Source: Chalciporus piperatus (Eukaryota > Basidiomycota > Agaricomycetes > Boletales > Boletaceae). From it: DNA of 64,000 nucleotides. The notes beneath the pieces are model-generated. The model saw only the letters and a list, made by a program, of their open reading frames with translations. It did not search any database and was not told the DNA's origin. Position 1 is the stretch's first letter. Each line of letters opens with the position of its first letter. Of the stretch, positions 10,238 to 21,642 are shown piece after piece. The stretch is taken from positions 118,501-182,500 of the forward strand of contig JBBPTG010000038.1 of assembly GCA_038093975.1 (NCBI GenBank), in the 5' to 3' direction. A program made the translations under genes and the position numbers.

Positions 10238-13200
10238 TCAGTACCGCCGGTAGGTACCACGACCGGCAAAGTTGGCGGACTCCTCGGAAGAAGGGTTAAG
10301 CGAGTTCTCGCGGGAGGGATACGGTCTGTGTAGCGGAGCTTGTCTATACCCCTCTACCGGTGAATGTTGCATGTTGGCTTGTGGCGGGTACTGCATCGGC
10401 GCGGGTGATGCGAACCGAGGAGGAGCCGGAGAACTGTATCTCGACGGCGGTTGGGGCGGCATTGCAAAGCCAGGAGGTGGAGGTGGCATGGAATATCCAG
10501 GAACCGGTGGTTGTTGATCCCCATACACCCCATCGTTCAAAAGCGGCAAATGATCCGCGCTTTGACCCAGCCCCGAGAGCTCGATTGCGCTCACGCTCGC
10601 CCCATTCATAGGCGTCCTATTCGCATACCGATCGAACGCCGAAGGAGCTGGAGAAGCCCTTCCACCTGGCATTGACCCTGCATAATAATGCGTCTTCTGA
10701 TGATAAACCGACGCACTGTCGTTACGCCCATGGTTGAAGAACGCGGTCGACGCGATGGAACGAGCATCGAAATCCACCTCGCCTCTGTCACGTTGATACA
10801 ATGTAGGGTCGTATTCGAGGTCTCGTTGTTCGATACCAGCGATCCTGAGACCACCTTCGAAGACTTGGGCGTTCATCTTCTGACCACCGTATTCGTCGAG
10901 CTTGGCCTTCTCGTTTCCAATCTTGCCCTTGTAGACGTCGGAGAGGAGGGGCATCATCTTGGCGTGGAGCATGGGAGTCAACAGCTCGGAGTGCAGAGCA
11001 GGGTGACCGAAACGCTTCCCAAGACGGTTTCGGGTATCGTCAGAGTGCGAAGAGTAGAGCTTGGCTTCGCGTAACTCCGCCTCGGATGGGGTGTAGTACA
11101 TGAACTTGCTGTAGAACGTGCGATGCATCCAGATCTTGAACACAAAGACGAACAGGATCGGCGGGACCGTTGTAAGCCACATGAAAGACTTGAATCCGTA
11201 TTGAAGACCAATGGCTAAAAGGTCGCGTTAAAGGCTGGATGGTTAGTTAGAGCAGACCCGACTTACTGAGAATCATCAACAACTGCATGAGTACCACTGA
11301 CACCAGCAACCTGTTGACAACCAAATTCCAGAGGCGCTAACGGAACTTGCTCAGCGCAAGAAAGCCAACGAATGCGTTGACACTTACTCCACCGGTCTCA
11401 ACCTTTGTGACAAACACAAACATCAACTGATACTTGTATACCCAAGAACACATCCAGAAGACGACGGCCCCTGCGAGCGCAACCAGGGGTGCTAGAGGTG
11501 CAAAGACAATCGCAACGGTGGCCATGAAGAGCTGCAAAGATTATACATCAACTTGAGCTCTGAACGGAAATGATAGGAACATACGATGTTGGAGCTGAGT
11601 AATGATCGTATAATGAGTGACAAGCACAAATAGTCGTAGGTGGCAAACTCACTAGTAGATGTCGTACTGGAACTCAGCTGGTTGTGTCCATTCTCGAATA
11701 TCGCGGGGGGTGCGACCGAATACTCTGGAAAGCAGCGTCAGTCAGTCAACGAGTGTCGGACCACACATCAAGTATACTTGCCGAGTCTTGAACGACGTCC
11801 AGACCAGGTTCAATATTTGAGCCAGGTCAAAGATCACAAGAAAACCACGCAGACTACATGGAGAAATTCAGTATTCTTGTCTACGTGATTTGGTCTTGAC
11901 GCACGGGAAGAAAGTAAGCCAGTATGAAGCTTGGTTGACATAGGTCGTGTTGATCGTCGCAGGCAACGCTGGTAGGGAATTCAGGTAAGCAATTGTTTCT
12001 TCCTGCAAAACACATCTATCCTTACATCTCAGCGTGTAGATGATCTGTGCAAAGCTGACATGTTCACCAATCTCCTGGATAACCTGCTCAGCCGCAACTG
12101 GAAGGATACCATTAGACGTCGATAAATAGCAATCAGCAGCACTCACTGAAGAAAACTCCAATCAACGTGAAGATGATAAGTTGCGAGATCACCAGGAAGG
12201 TGAAATAACGAGCGACGACCACCCGTTCAAGCCTAGATGCCAAATAGTGATAAGTTTTCGCTCCAGTTGAAACGTGTATCTCCGTCCTTACCCACTGCGC
12301 ATCTGCGCACCTTGGAATCGCGTGAGGGACCGCATGATGATCGGTAGGAAGAATCCGAATAGAGCAGAAATGGCGGGAGGCAATACACCGGATACGAATG
12401 CAAAGGATGCAGGAGAAGCTTTAGACCACTGCTGCAGAAACCCGACGTATGCCGAGATCTAAAAAAGCATGAGGGCTTCTATCCAAGAATCACGGGGAAG
12501 AAAACTCACCGACGACAAGTTCGCAAGAATGGAGATCACGAGCAGGGGGATGGTATTGAAGAAGCAAACCAGCACCAACAACAAGAATCCAAGTATCTTG
12601 TTTCGGAGCAACTCGGTTGATGATTTGTTGAGGTTCTCCCAGATCTAAAGGGATCAAGACGTTACTCTGAGAAGAGAAGCAAACCAGAGCACATAAATAA
12701 CCCACGATGTCTTTAGGATTGGGAGCCAGAGCCACTCTCGTTCCTTTCGGGTGCTTGTTGCGGAGGATATGGGCGACGATGTGGGCATAGGGAACGGCAG
12801 CCATCGAGGCGAAACCGTAGTGTTCTGCTTTGCGGGTATCAATTTCCAACCGATAATCCTCAATCGCTTTTTCCGTGCGACTGAGTTTCGCACTGCTAGC
12901 AGTGAGATAGCTTCCACTTGAGCAAAAGGCATAAACTCACGTGTAAAAATCAATGGCATCCTTCTTCGTACCACCCATCCCAAGGAAACCGCCGATGCGA
13001 ATGGTAGGACGTTCCTTGGCGATCCGCGCGCCCTTGAGGTATGTGACGAGAACTTGCTCGAGCTCTCGCACGGCGGTGTTGTGGTATTCTATTAGCTCCG
13101 GGAGACGACCGACCCTGCGGCCAATATGCACCGAAGTTGTGGGGTATGGAACCTGAACGCTCTCGAAGATCGCACGAATGCCTTCATCGCTTTGGTATTT

Positions 13201-13927
13201 CTTGTCGACATTCGTGACCATGAGAGTCCGCGCGTAGAACGACTCGAGGTACTCCGGAGAACGGAACCATTCCTGTCGTAGTTGGAGCATTCGTTTCCAA
13301 TTCCGCCAAATGAAGAACATGACAAGGCCGGAGACAACATATGAAACTCCAACGTGGGCGAAGAGACGGGCGCCTTGAACGTCGCGGATTGTGAGCATGG
13401 AAAGGACGTCGCGCTTTGATGATGGAACATATTGGATGTTGTATATAGCGTTGATGGGTATGAGAACGGCACAACATAGGAGGGCGATGCAAGAGAACAA
13501 TCCTCGTGTCATGCGGGTAAAACGTAGGAAGGCTACTGCATCAAGACCGATCTTGTCCAATAGCTCAGGTTCTTTGGTGCGCCATAGTGGGGGTAGCCAT
13601 CCGAAGAGCGAGTCGGATATGCGTGGTGGTGCTTTGTCCCCAATGTGATATTTGACTTTGGGTTCATAAATCACCTAGAGTTCAAATGGAGAGGTGTGTG
13701 GCAAATCTGGCATGTAGACGCGACGACATACCTTGTTCTTGGGTCGTAACAGGTTAAATGCCACCACAGTAGCCACCTGTTGCAGGGCAAACGTTGTCGC
13801 AGACACGTCCTTGAACGCATAATAAACCCACCGAAATGATTGTCATTAGGGCTACTTGCGTGCCGACAGCAGCTGGCGCCTGCTGTCTTGATAGGTTGTC
13901 ATCGATAATTTTTCCAATCTCGGACAT
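10238..13927 (-). CDS. CSC1/OSCA/TMEM63-type membrane channel (RSN1-like)
   Basis: Fifteen exons give 977 aa, all in phase: 13927-13832, 13776-13732, 13674-12941, 12895-12706, 12644-12510, 12458-12292, 12232-12147, 12097-12026, 11968-11905, 11853-11782, 11724-11653, 11594-11585, 11531-11388, 11336-11267, 11214-10238. The order of conserved parts is that of the calcium-permeable stress-gated channel family: an N-terminal membrane segment, RPKNKVIYEPK, LGWLPP-like FGWLPPLW, the cytosolic insert with TLMVTNVDKKY and PNPKDIIW, then the pore-forming multi-pass region (LGFLLLVLVCFFNTIPLL, SALFGFFLPIIMR, NQASYWLTFFP, FGRTPRDIREWTQPAEFQY). The tail beyond residue 700 is long, Pro/Ala/Tyr-rich and probably disordered. 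It likely sits in the plasma or endomembrane. Intron 10 starts with GC, and exon 12 is 10 nt. Confidence 0.92.
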
Positions 13928-16243
13928 GATGAAGAGAAAGTAGACGAGTGGAAGGACTGGAGGGTCTGGAAAGGAGAGTAAGTGGTCGGTACAGTTACAA
14001 TGCTGGGTGGGTGGGGACGAGGAGCAGGATCGCCCAATTGAGGTGTACGTACATGTCGGCGAATAGTTGCCGTGGGTGGCAAAGGAAGGTTGCTTGTTGT
14101 TTCCCTCTGGATGGAGTCTGAGCTGCTCAACAGATCAGATGCGCACGAGAGTCCAGGGTTGTGCAAAGTCCTCTGTCTCTGACAAAAGGTGGAGGTTGCT
14201 TGTAGGGAAACTTCGGAACTCAACGCCGTCGCCAGCAACCAGGACCAATTACTGCAAAGGTACAAAGGCACAACACTATTGTTATCGTCTGTGACAAAAA
14301 TATGTGATAACAAAAGATGGCACAACTTTGATCAGTGCAGCACGCAGGAATAGTCCTGGCAGTGGATCCTGCTCATGTTGCGAGTACTGAATTAGAGCCT
14401 CGAGTTCTCATTTTCCGCTGCACAGTGACGCCGCCCAAATCCCACGACTCGGAATTGATACGTGCAGTCAAGACAAAGGGTGCATCGTGCTGTGGACACG
14501 CCTCATAATCCTCGGTGATTAGCATCGATGACGACTTCAACTCGGACCAGACCGTCAGTCATGCTGCCAGGGGGGACCTCCAGGTTGGTTAGTCTGGTAA
14601 CCAGACCATCTATGAGGCAAACCACCAGACCACCTCATTGGTTGATGAGGGCAGCATGTCTCGGAGCCTTGAGGCATTCGTTCACATGCACTGGAGCTTT
14701 CCCTGCCAGTGGTTCACTCAGCGCCATGAGGTCGGGCATCTGTTTCTGAAGCCACTTTCTGGCGGATCTCGCCAAGCTGCAGAGACCCGTCCCCCACATG
14801 CGATAATCCGATGGCTTGCAGCATTGGTGTCCCCTAACCGGATCCGAAGGTGCGAATTTACTTTATTGAGAATTCCTCCCTCACCCACTGTGGTGGCTTC
14901 TCACCAGGTGATGGTACGTACGCGTGAAGTATGGGGGAGCCTGGTACATCCTATTGAACCTGCCGGACCGGGTCAGAAGTATATTTCCCATCACACTCAG
15001 CACATTCGCCGAATGACCAAGCCAGCAGCGAGAGCTGATCATCTCCCTAATCAATAAAATAAATAACCCTACACAACACTTAAAGCACCACTGGAACTTA
15101 TGTGGCCACCCGAAGATGACTCACGATCACCATCTACGTGATTCTCATGTGGCGCACCGTTCATACCATCGACGGGTTTCCTAGCCGTCCCATGGACCGT
15201 ATACACCAGACGTCGCGGTCCAAGGAAATCCGACCGACAAAGAGAGACTCGGATATCGATACGGGAGAAAGGCTGTGCTTGAGACGGCAACGCCTCATTC
15301 TTCCCGACGTAGACAACGGAAGTCGTTCTTGGATTGCAAGATCGATTACCACCGTCGCGGAACGGAACGGGTACGACACATGTCGGACGAAGTCATCTTT
15401 CAAGTTCTATGACGTATATTCAGCCTCTTGATTTGCTCTACGGACTCATCCCGTCCTTACTCGAATGCCATTTCGACTCTCACTTCATCACTCTTTGCAG
15501 ATGCGTCACCTCATTCAATCCATCCCATGTCACCACCCATCGTATCCCATAACCCCAAGTCCTCAGTGAGGGTTCAGAACGGTAGCCCTCCTTCAAATGT
15601 CATCGCTACTTTCGCATCGCTCGCCACAGATGCATCACACTCCTCTTCCAATCCAGCGTCACGAGGCACCCACTGTCTCACACCCCCATTGCCTTAGCGG
15701 GCCGCAGCGGTGACAACCTTCCTGTCGCACTTGATCCTGAAAGAACGCCATTTCAAAGTGTCTTCCGATACTCTTGATCGGCAGATCGAATTTTTTGACC
15801 ATTGAGTTTTTCGGGACGTTTTCCTTCTTATTTCTCTCCTACTCGATCGGGAAAATATCGACCGCTTGTCGCACTACTCCACACACACATGCTGGAGAGA
15901 ATGTTCGACTATCGCTCTGAAACTCGATTCAACACATCTCGAACAAAGTCGGTCTCTGTAAGTCCGACTCCAGCATTGCAACGCCCGACGACGTCCACTC
16001 ACGCTACCCCAGTGATAGACATGTCAGTCACTTCCGATCCAACATCGAAACGATCATAGTTTGCATCGTCAACGACCCCACTCTGGACTAGCGTGAAGGC
16101 GCTCTGGATTCGGCGGGACCAGCCACCTCAAGCATTGCAAGGCCCCAGTTTTCCGACCCCCAGGGTCCAAACTCCATCTCAGAACACCCCCAGTAGATCG
16201 GTTCACGCAGAAGAGCTTACGAAGCCACAAAGACGACCCGACC
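13928..16243. other. Long intergenic stretch, no gene recognised
   Basis: About 2.3 kb with no frame showing known domains or a consistent exon series on either strand. It should contain the promoter of the CSC1-type gene (13.93-14.4 kb). The 15.4-16.2 kb part is rich in C and T on the plus strand and reads as Ser/Thr/Pro-rich frames, which may reflect decayed low-complexity coding DNA. Confidence 0.4.
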
Positions 16244-16297
16244 AGACATGAGTGCTTAGGTAACCTGTCTGAAACACATCAAGGCCAATAGCCCCTG

Positions 16298-16893
16298 ATG
16301 GTTTTGTCTCAAACCGCCATCATGTTAGCCTCTCTGTATAACCCATCTAGTCGCTCTGCTGCATTTCCTCTTTTCCTTTCTCTATCCATCATCGTCGCAT
16401 ACCTCTCGCACAGGATGTTTCCTCCATGCATTTCCGACTCTGATACAAGTAACATCACATCGACACTTGTCGATGCAGCCACCACATTGTCACCGTCCGA
16501 TTCTCTCGTCGACAACGGAGCTACCATAGCCACAATCACGGACACCATAACCACAATCACGGACACCGTGACCGTCACGGCCTCATCGCCCTTGGCACCC
16601 ATTCCCACAATCACAAAGACACCGTCACGGCGACGGTAACGGCGGTGCCCATTCCAACCACAATCACGGACACCGACGGTAACGGCCCTACCCATTCCTG
16701 ACCCCTCCCCAGACTCTTCGCCCCTATATGCCTTCCTTACTACCCACGTCTTGGCCGTTTTCAGCTTTCTCTTTTTTGTTGTCACCGCCCACTTCATTCA
16801 GAAGCTCGTGGAATCGTTCGAGCGATATAAGCTGGGGACACATTCCTCTTCCACCGCGGTAACACCGCGTGGCGCTGCCCATAAGTTACGTTG
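16298..16893 (+). pseudogene. Two-segment membrane-protein-like ORF with Thr/Asp repeats, interrupted by a stop
   Basis: From the ATG at 16298 the frame gives a hydrophobic segment (FPLFLSLSIIVAYL), the block SHRMFPPCISDSD and a Thr-rich ITDTVTVTA-type repeat linker, and then meets TAA at 16637. In the same frame after the stop comes DPSPDSSPLYAF with a second strongly hydrophobic segment (VLAVFSFLFFVV) and a C-terminal VESFERYKLGTHSSST. The same modules in the same order occur in arm B on the opposite strand (about 41740-41258), with a different number of repeat units. This argues for a real two-TM protein now broken in the repeat linker. It lies antisense and downstream to the NFKBIL1-like gene. 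I do not know the family. Confidence 0.4.
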
Positions 16894-16894
16894 A

Positions 16895-17116
16895 TCATCT
16901 GGTGACTTCCACTTCCACTACCCAAGCTATAGAGGCTGTCCTGCCTTCCCTGTAGATCGGCTCACGCAGAAGAGCTTGCGTCATACTAGATGGTGTGGTC
17001 GCTAGACTCTTACTGGCATGGCCTTTGCGTTGTTCGATCTCCCTGCCTTTTAGCATGTCCTTATGCATCTGTGGGAATTCATATGCTCGAGTTGTGCGAG
17101 ATTTAGAAGATGCCAT
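16895..17116 (-). CDS. Small conserved ORF in both duplication arms
   Basis: A 73-aa frame beginning MASSKSRTTRAYEFPQMHKD, basic and hydrophilic, lies about 200 bp downstream of the NFKBIL1-like stop on the same strand. Its copy at 41015-41203 is nearly identical for the first 58 residues, then loses one G in a GGGAAGGC run and shifts frame. Conservation could simply reflect recent duplication, so coding status is uncertain. No domain recognised. Confidence 0.25.
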   Translation of the reverse strand: MASSKSRTTRAYEFPQMHKDMLKGREIEQRKGHASKSLATTPSSMTQALLREPIYREGRTASIAWVVEVEVTR

Positions 17117-17323
17117 TCATATACAGTAAGTTGAGAGTCATCAGACAACTACAAGACGCGTATTATGTCCATGTTCGCGGGCACGAAAACAACGAAGTCT
17201 TTGGTGTATTTGGCTGACAGGCGAGTCCAGCATTGCAGCACCCGACAGGACACGGATGTTGTAACTGACGCACTGCTCCCACTCATAATGTAAACAGTCG
17301 CCTCGTGCAAAGGACGAAAGTCG

Positions 17324-18441
17324 TCAAGATCGGGTGCTCATGAGTACATTGAGAACTCTTACGACCTGTCCCAAGACTTCCCCGACGCGCTTCCTATCCT
17401 TCTCGAGTATACGATGCATGAAACGACCTTCAAACTTGTCAGGATGGAATCGTAATAACGTTTCCTTGAGTCTATCGCGGGTTTTCCTTTTGATCTCGTC
17501 AGTTTGGGCAGATGTGGACGCGGGGTCGATGATGTCGGCGTCTGGCAAAAGGAACGAAGACAGGGCTGCTGGAGTGACTTCCTCCGGATCAAGGATGGTA
17601 TCGCCTGAAGATTTCCACGTCGCGAGGCGCCATGTCGAAAAGAGGGGCCACGGGATATCAGCGAATGTCAGAGGTCGATCATCCGGTGTCTGCGGGTTTA
17701 GGAGCTCCTTCCACCGCTGCTCGTAGAGATTGCGATATTCCTCTTCGCGTTGCCTTTGTCTCTCCTTTTTTCTTCTTATCTTGTCTTGAAAAGCCAGCTT
17801 CTCCAGACGAGATGTTTCGGCTTTGATTTCTTTCGCCCGTGCTTTCCGAGTTGCTTTTTCTGCGTCCCGGCGAGCTTGCTCTTCGTACTCTCTAGCATGC
17901 TTCTTCCTGAGCAAACATGATTAATCCACGACGGTAATGACGGTCTGCATCGGATCACTTACTTCCACATTCCCTCCCTTACCCACTCGGCGTATTCGTC
18001 ATCACCCATGTATCGTGGGTCTGCCGCATCGTGCTTGTCCCGTGCCCACCTGTCAGGCATGTGGACATAGTCACCGAATCTGGAGTTGATACCGTCTAAG
18101 CGTTCATCGTCCTCCATAGCTCCCCGCATCTTCTCCTTAAACCGCAACTCCTCCAACTCGGCACGAATAGCGTCATAGTCTGGTTTGTAAGGCGAAGTCG
18201 GCGGCGGAGGTGGACCGTCGTCTCCCAAGTGTGAACGGGATGTAGTCCGTCGACGCTTCTTCTTCCTACTACTCGATCCTTCTCCTGGACCGGCGTCACG
18301 TTCGTCATTGGCCGAGGAACTGTATCCGTCTCCTGAGTGCTTTTGGCTCCGCTTTGCTGCTTTCTTTGCAGCCTTATAAGCCTTGTGACGGGCCCGTTCC
18401 TCTTCTTCGGCTGGTGTTCTCTTCAGTCGTATTTTTGTCAT
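17324..18441 (-). CDS. NFKBIL1-like protein (C-terminal J-like motif)
   Basis: Two exons (18441-17963, 17906-17324) with a 56-bp intron give 353 aa. The N-terminal part is Lys/Arg/Ser-rich and looks nuclear. The middle has a long charged helix (KKERQRQREEEYRNLYEQRW). The C-terminus carries LTFADIPWPLF and LRFHPDKFEGRF, the paired signature seen in fungal and animal NF-kappa-B inhibitor-like 1 proteins, where HPDKF resembles a J-domain HPD motif. Ankyrin repeats of the animal protein are not evident. Animal NFKBIL1 is associated with spliceosome factors; a similar nuclear role here is inference. The last 125 residues are duplicated, still in frame, at 40430-40807. Confidence 0.75.
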
Positions 18442-18875
18442 ACCAGCGAGGTAGTGTCAAAGTCGATCAGCGTGCTGCTTGAAGCTGTCGAGCATTTGAG
18501 ATGCCAGGTCCTTATGTGAGTGGCTGTGTAGAGGTCAGACTCGCTTCAAAGTGTACTGTCTTCTAAGCAAGTCCCTATTATTCGCTCAATGATGTACCAC
18601 TCCTGATGGTGTAGATCATCTGGCCGGATACTGGAAGTGCCAGTATGCTTCCTGCACCAACGGTACTGCCGAGCCTCCTTGCCCAATTCTCTTACAGGCA
18701 CTAAGATCAACACGAGCGCTTCTCACAATATGATCTGAGCGTCATCGGACCATGCACCCTTCGGAAATTGGCCAGCACAGCATCGGCGCCGGAGAGCGTT
18801 CCGTCTGCGTAATAAGCATTGGTGGATGCGTGGGTTTGTCAAAGCACCTCCACCAAACAAGTTACCAGGTGTCGG

Positions 18876-19646
18876 ATGGCAAATTCGTCATGGTACGAGG
18901 ATGACTCCCCTTCGATTGTGGTGGTGGTTTGCAATGAAGGAATCCTCCGACCTTTCCTGTCCTATTCGGATGGAGGGCATCGAGTATGGCGAAACGAAGA
19001 AGTGTTTCACTTCTCGTTTTTATTCCCTGGATTTAAAATCTCTCGTGATATCGAGCTTATCAAACAAACGCTTGTGCTCGAGGGCAAACTCTGGACGTGG
19101 ATGGCTCCTGGTCGGTGAGTGATCATGATCTCCATTCTGAAACCATGCATACTAAGATCTGTACGCACCATGCAATTTCCCCGCCTGTGCAACGTGATCC
19201 CCCCTGCGCCAACACTTTCGGCGATTCCCTTGGGAGAGAGTCGTGGTGCGTTCGAAAGACTCCCCACGGACATTATGATATGCGTTACCTCGAACTTACC
19301 TCTCACGTTGCTCGTCAACCTTGCGAGCACTTCACGATTACTTCGCACCAACATCTTTGGGAATGGGCCTCTTGCCTATGCTTGGTTGCGCACCAGTGCA
19401 CCCTGGTGGGTTCCCCTTTCAACGCGAACACCGACGGATATCGTAGACACAGAGACGATAGCGACCACGACCGCTGTACCATATCCCGCATCCCAATCAA
19501 GTCCGCCTGGGGGATACCCTTGTGGTGTGAGTCTGGATTGGGCATACGCTCGACGGTGTACACGATCCGGCTCGATGCTGAATTGGCGGCGGATATGGAA
19601 GACGGAGGTGGATATTGAGCGAGTTGCAGACCTGGTCAGTGTATAA
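18876..19646 (+). CDS. F-box-like protein
   Basis: Two exons (18876-19114, 19157-19646) with a short 42-bp intron give 242 aa in one frame. The C-terminal exon contains FERLPTDIMICVTSNLPLTL followed by LVNLASTSRLLR, an F-box-type L-P-x-[DE]-I...L-x-x-L...L-A-x-T-S-x-x-L-R pattern, preceded by VIPPAPTLSAIPLGESRG and followed by LDWAYARRCTRSGSMLNWRR. F-box proteins recruit substrates to SCF ubiquitin ligases, and agarics carry large families of them. The first exon (RPFLSYSDGGHRVW, LVLEGKLWTWM) looks like the N-terminal region common to one such family. An earlier start is possible (ATG at 18499 before a good donor), and a further 3' exon after 19636 cannot be excluded. Confidence 0.6.
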
Positions 19647-20445
19647 GAAGCTGTGCTCTTTGCTGGTGATCGTCTGGAACGTTTGATGGTGGATCTAAAT
19701 GCAGCGATACTTGAAATTTATTCTGACCCAACAGAGCCGGTTGTAAGTAAGACGCCCAAGAGACCAATACACAATACGAGTATTACTCGTTCACCGTGCG
19801 CCGATACGATGCTTGATATGGCCCAGCACCAACCCTGTCTTCCTGTCTGCCAACAGGATACGGTTGGCGGGGACTGAGCCGTCAGTCACTTCACACAGAA
19901 TATCGATAGGGAAAGGTGTGTCGACGTACCAAGGGGCAAAGGTTCACCCCGGATGAAATGTATTCTTCCGAATTGGACATGGTTCGAAAGACTACATGTC
20001 AACTCTGTGGCGAGGCTGGGCATTCATCAGTTGAAAGCGGATCCACGACCCAGGGCTTGGGGAGCGGGTCGAGTAGACAAGCGTGCAACGCACGATCCGT
20101 TACAGAATATGATGAAGCCTCATTAGAGAAGGGGGTCGTCTTGTTTTTGAAGGGATCATCACTTGGATCATCAAGTAGACCCTGGCACTTGCCGGTAAAA
20201 ATTAGCAAGACGTGCATGTACTAAACTCCTGAAAGTTCAGCAGTATGTCACGGTTATTTATTGATGTCGATGCAGGCTATAGCGCAAGATAGGAGGACAT
20301 TTCAAAGACAGCCGACTCCGCTTGAATTGTCTTCATCTGGTCCAGTTGTTGTGGGAGTTTGGACGGGGCCAACGAAAAACCTACATTGACTAGATTTTCC
20401 ACTTTTTATTTCTGCTCCGTTCCTCCTCCTTCTTCACGAGTCAAT
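19647..20445. other. Intergenic region, possible 3' exon of the F-box gene
   Basis: A frame around 19653-19740 (ERLMVDLNAAILEIYSD) has coding-like composition and may be a further exon of the F-box gene via the donor at 19637, but no clean in-phase join was found. The rest to 20445 holds the RER1 promoter, with a CT-rich tract just before its start. Confidence 0.35.
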
Positions 20446-21341
20446 ATGATGTCCTCGGACGAGCCTTTGGCCTCAACCCCACTACAGACCGTACAGGCCT
20501 CGATCGCGAAACTCCAGCGCCAATATCAACAAACCCTCGACCGATGGACTCCCCATGTTCTTCAGAGGTGGTTCGGGACCTTGGGATTGCTTGTGCTGTT
20601 CATGATACGAATCGTTCTATCTCAAGGGGTGAGCCAAACTGCTTTCAGCCGTGAGATATGGCAGCTGACCTGTTATCCGCAACGTGGCATTACTAGTGGT
20701 ACATTGGTTCGTAAATTGATTCGTGTGTTCTATAACTGAGGTTAATTCGCTGTCACGGTTGTTGTGAAATAGTGTGCTGTATGTTCTCTTGCCGTTCTTT
20801 TTCTTGTTGCGGGAGAATGAGACATCCCCCTAGACGGCCTGGCCATATACCTCCTTAACCTTCTCCTGGCGTTCTTACAACCTAGGTTTGACCCCTCCCT
20901 TCAAGAGGATCTGCTAGCAGATGAGATTGAGGAGGGTGCAACAGAGGATGGGCCCTCTCTTCCCTCTCAAAGGGATGACGAGTTCAGGCCTTTTGTAAGG
21001 AGGTTGCCTGAATGGCAGTTCTGGTACAGTACTCTCCGGCTTACCTTTTTGTGGGACAAATGATTTATTTTCGACGTAATCAGGCTCAGCGCGACTCGGG
21101 CGGTCATTATTTCCGTCTTGATGACTACTTCCGATATGTTCGACGTCCCCGTCTACTGGCCCATCCTCGTAGTTTATTTCTTTGTATTGTTCGCTCTGAC
21201 GATGCGGCGTCAAATACAGTACGTTTGTTTTTCTCGCAAACAATTCCGCGCTCATGTGTCGTTCTTTCCAGACATATGATCAAGTACAAGTACATACCTT
21301 TCGACGTCGGTCGCAAGGCACGTTACGGCGGGAGCAAGTAG
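20446..21341 (+). CDS. rer1: Rer1 ER-retrieval receptor
   Basis: Four-TM Golgi/COPI protein that returns escaped ER membrane proteins. Six exons (20446-20628, 20697-20706, 20772-20777, 20834-21023, 21084-21218, 21272-21341) give 197 aa, the normal size. The sequence follows the family throughout: [98 protein letters not shown]. Exons 2 and 3 are only 10 and 6 nt and together encode WYIVC plus one base. They are needed to keep both the frame and the conserved second membrane segment. A second ATG lies at 20449. Confidence 0.95.
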
Positions 21342-21642
21342 GACTCGTCCATTTCTCCTCACCTGTCATGCTCTATGAAGGACTACATTTTTTGCCATAC
21401 TCCGTCTACGAACTTAATGCCCTAGTTGGTTTGCGATGTGGGTAGATGTGATTCTATGGTATTGGTACGGATTTACAGCAATCGTAATTGTTTCTCTCGT
21501 GGATGTCACTGTCAGCCGATCCCATGACTGACCAAACACGTGATGCCTGCAAACTCCGGACTCCCGCATGGACAAGTTGTAGCTGATCCCGGCGCTGCAC
21601 CTATCGGGCGCGCCCTACGTCAATCCTTCAGTCATTGCGAAG

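Larger units (their letters stand above)
16245..17702. repeat. Inverted duplication, arm A (source copy)
   Basis: This segment recurs in reverse orientation at about 40429-41810. Matching landmarks are the last exon of the NFKBIL1-like gene from CCTAAACCCGC onward, its 3' flank, a small ORF starting MASSKSRTTRAY, the TM-encoding stretch and the end GCACTCATGT. Arm A is judged the source because it continues into the rest of an intact gene at 17703, whereas arm B stops there. Confidence 0.88.

Noticed and set aside
16309..16797. Long minus-strand frame of 162 codons in arm A
   Set aside because: It is antisense to the two-TM frame, and its text is mostly Val/Gly/Met from the reverse of Thr/Asp repeats. 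The hydrophobic modules and their conservation favour the plus strand.
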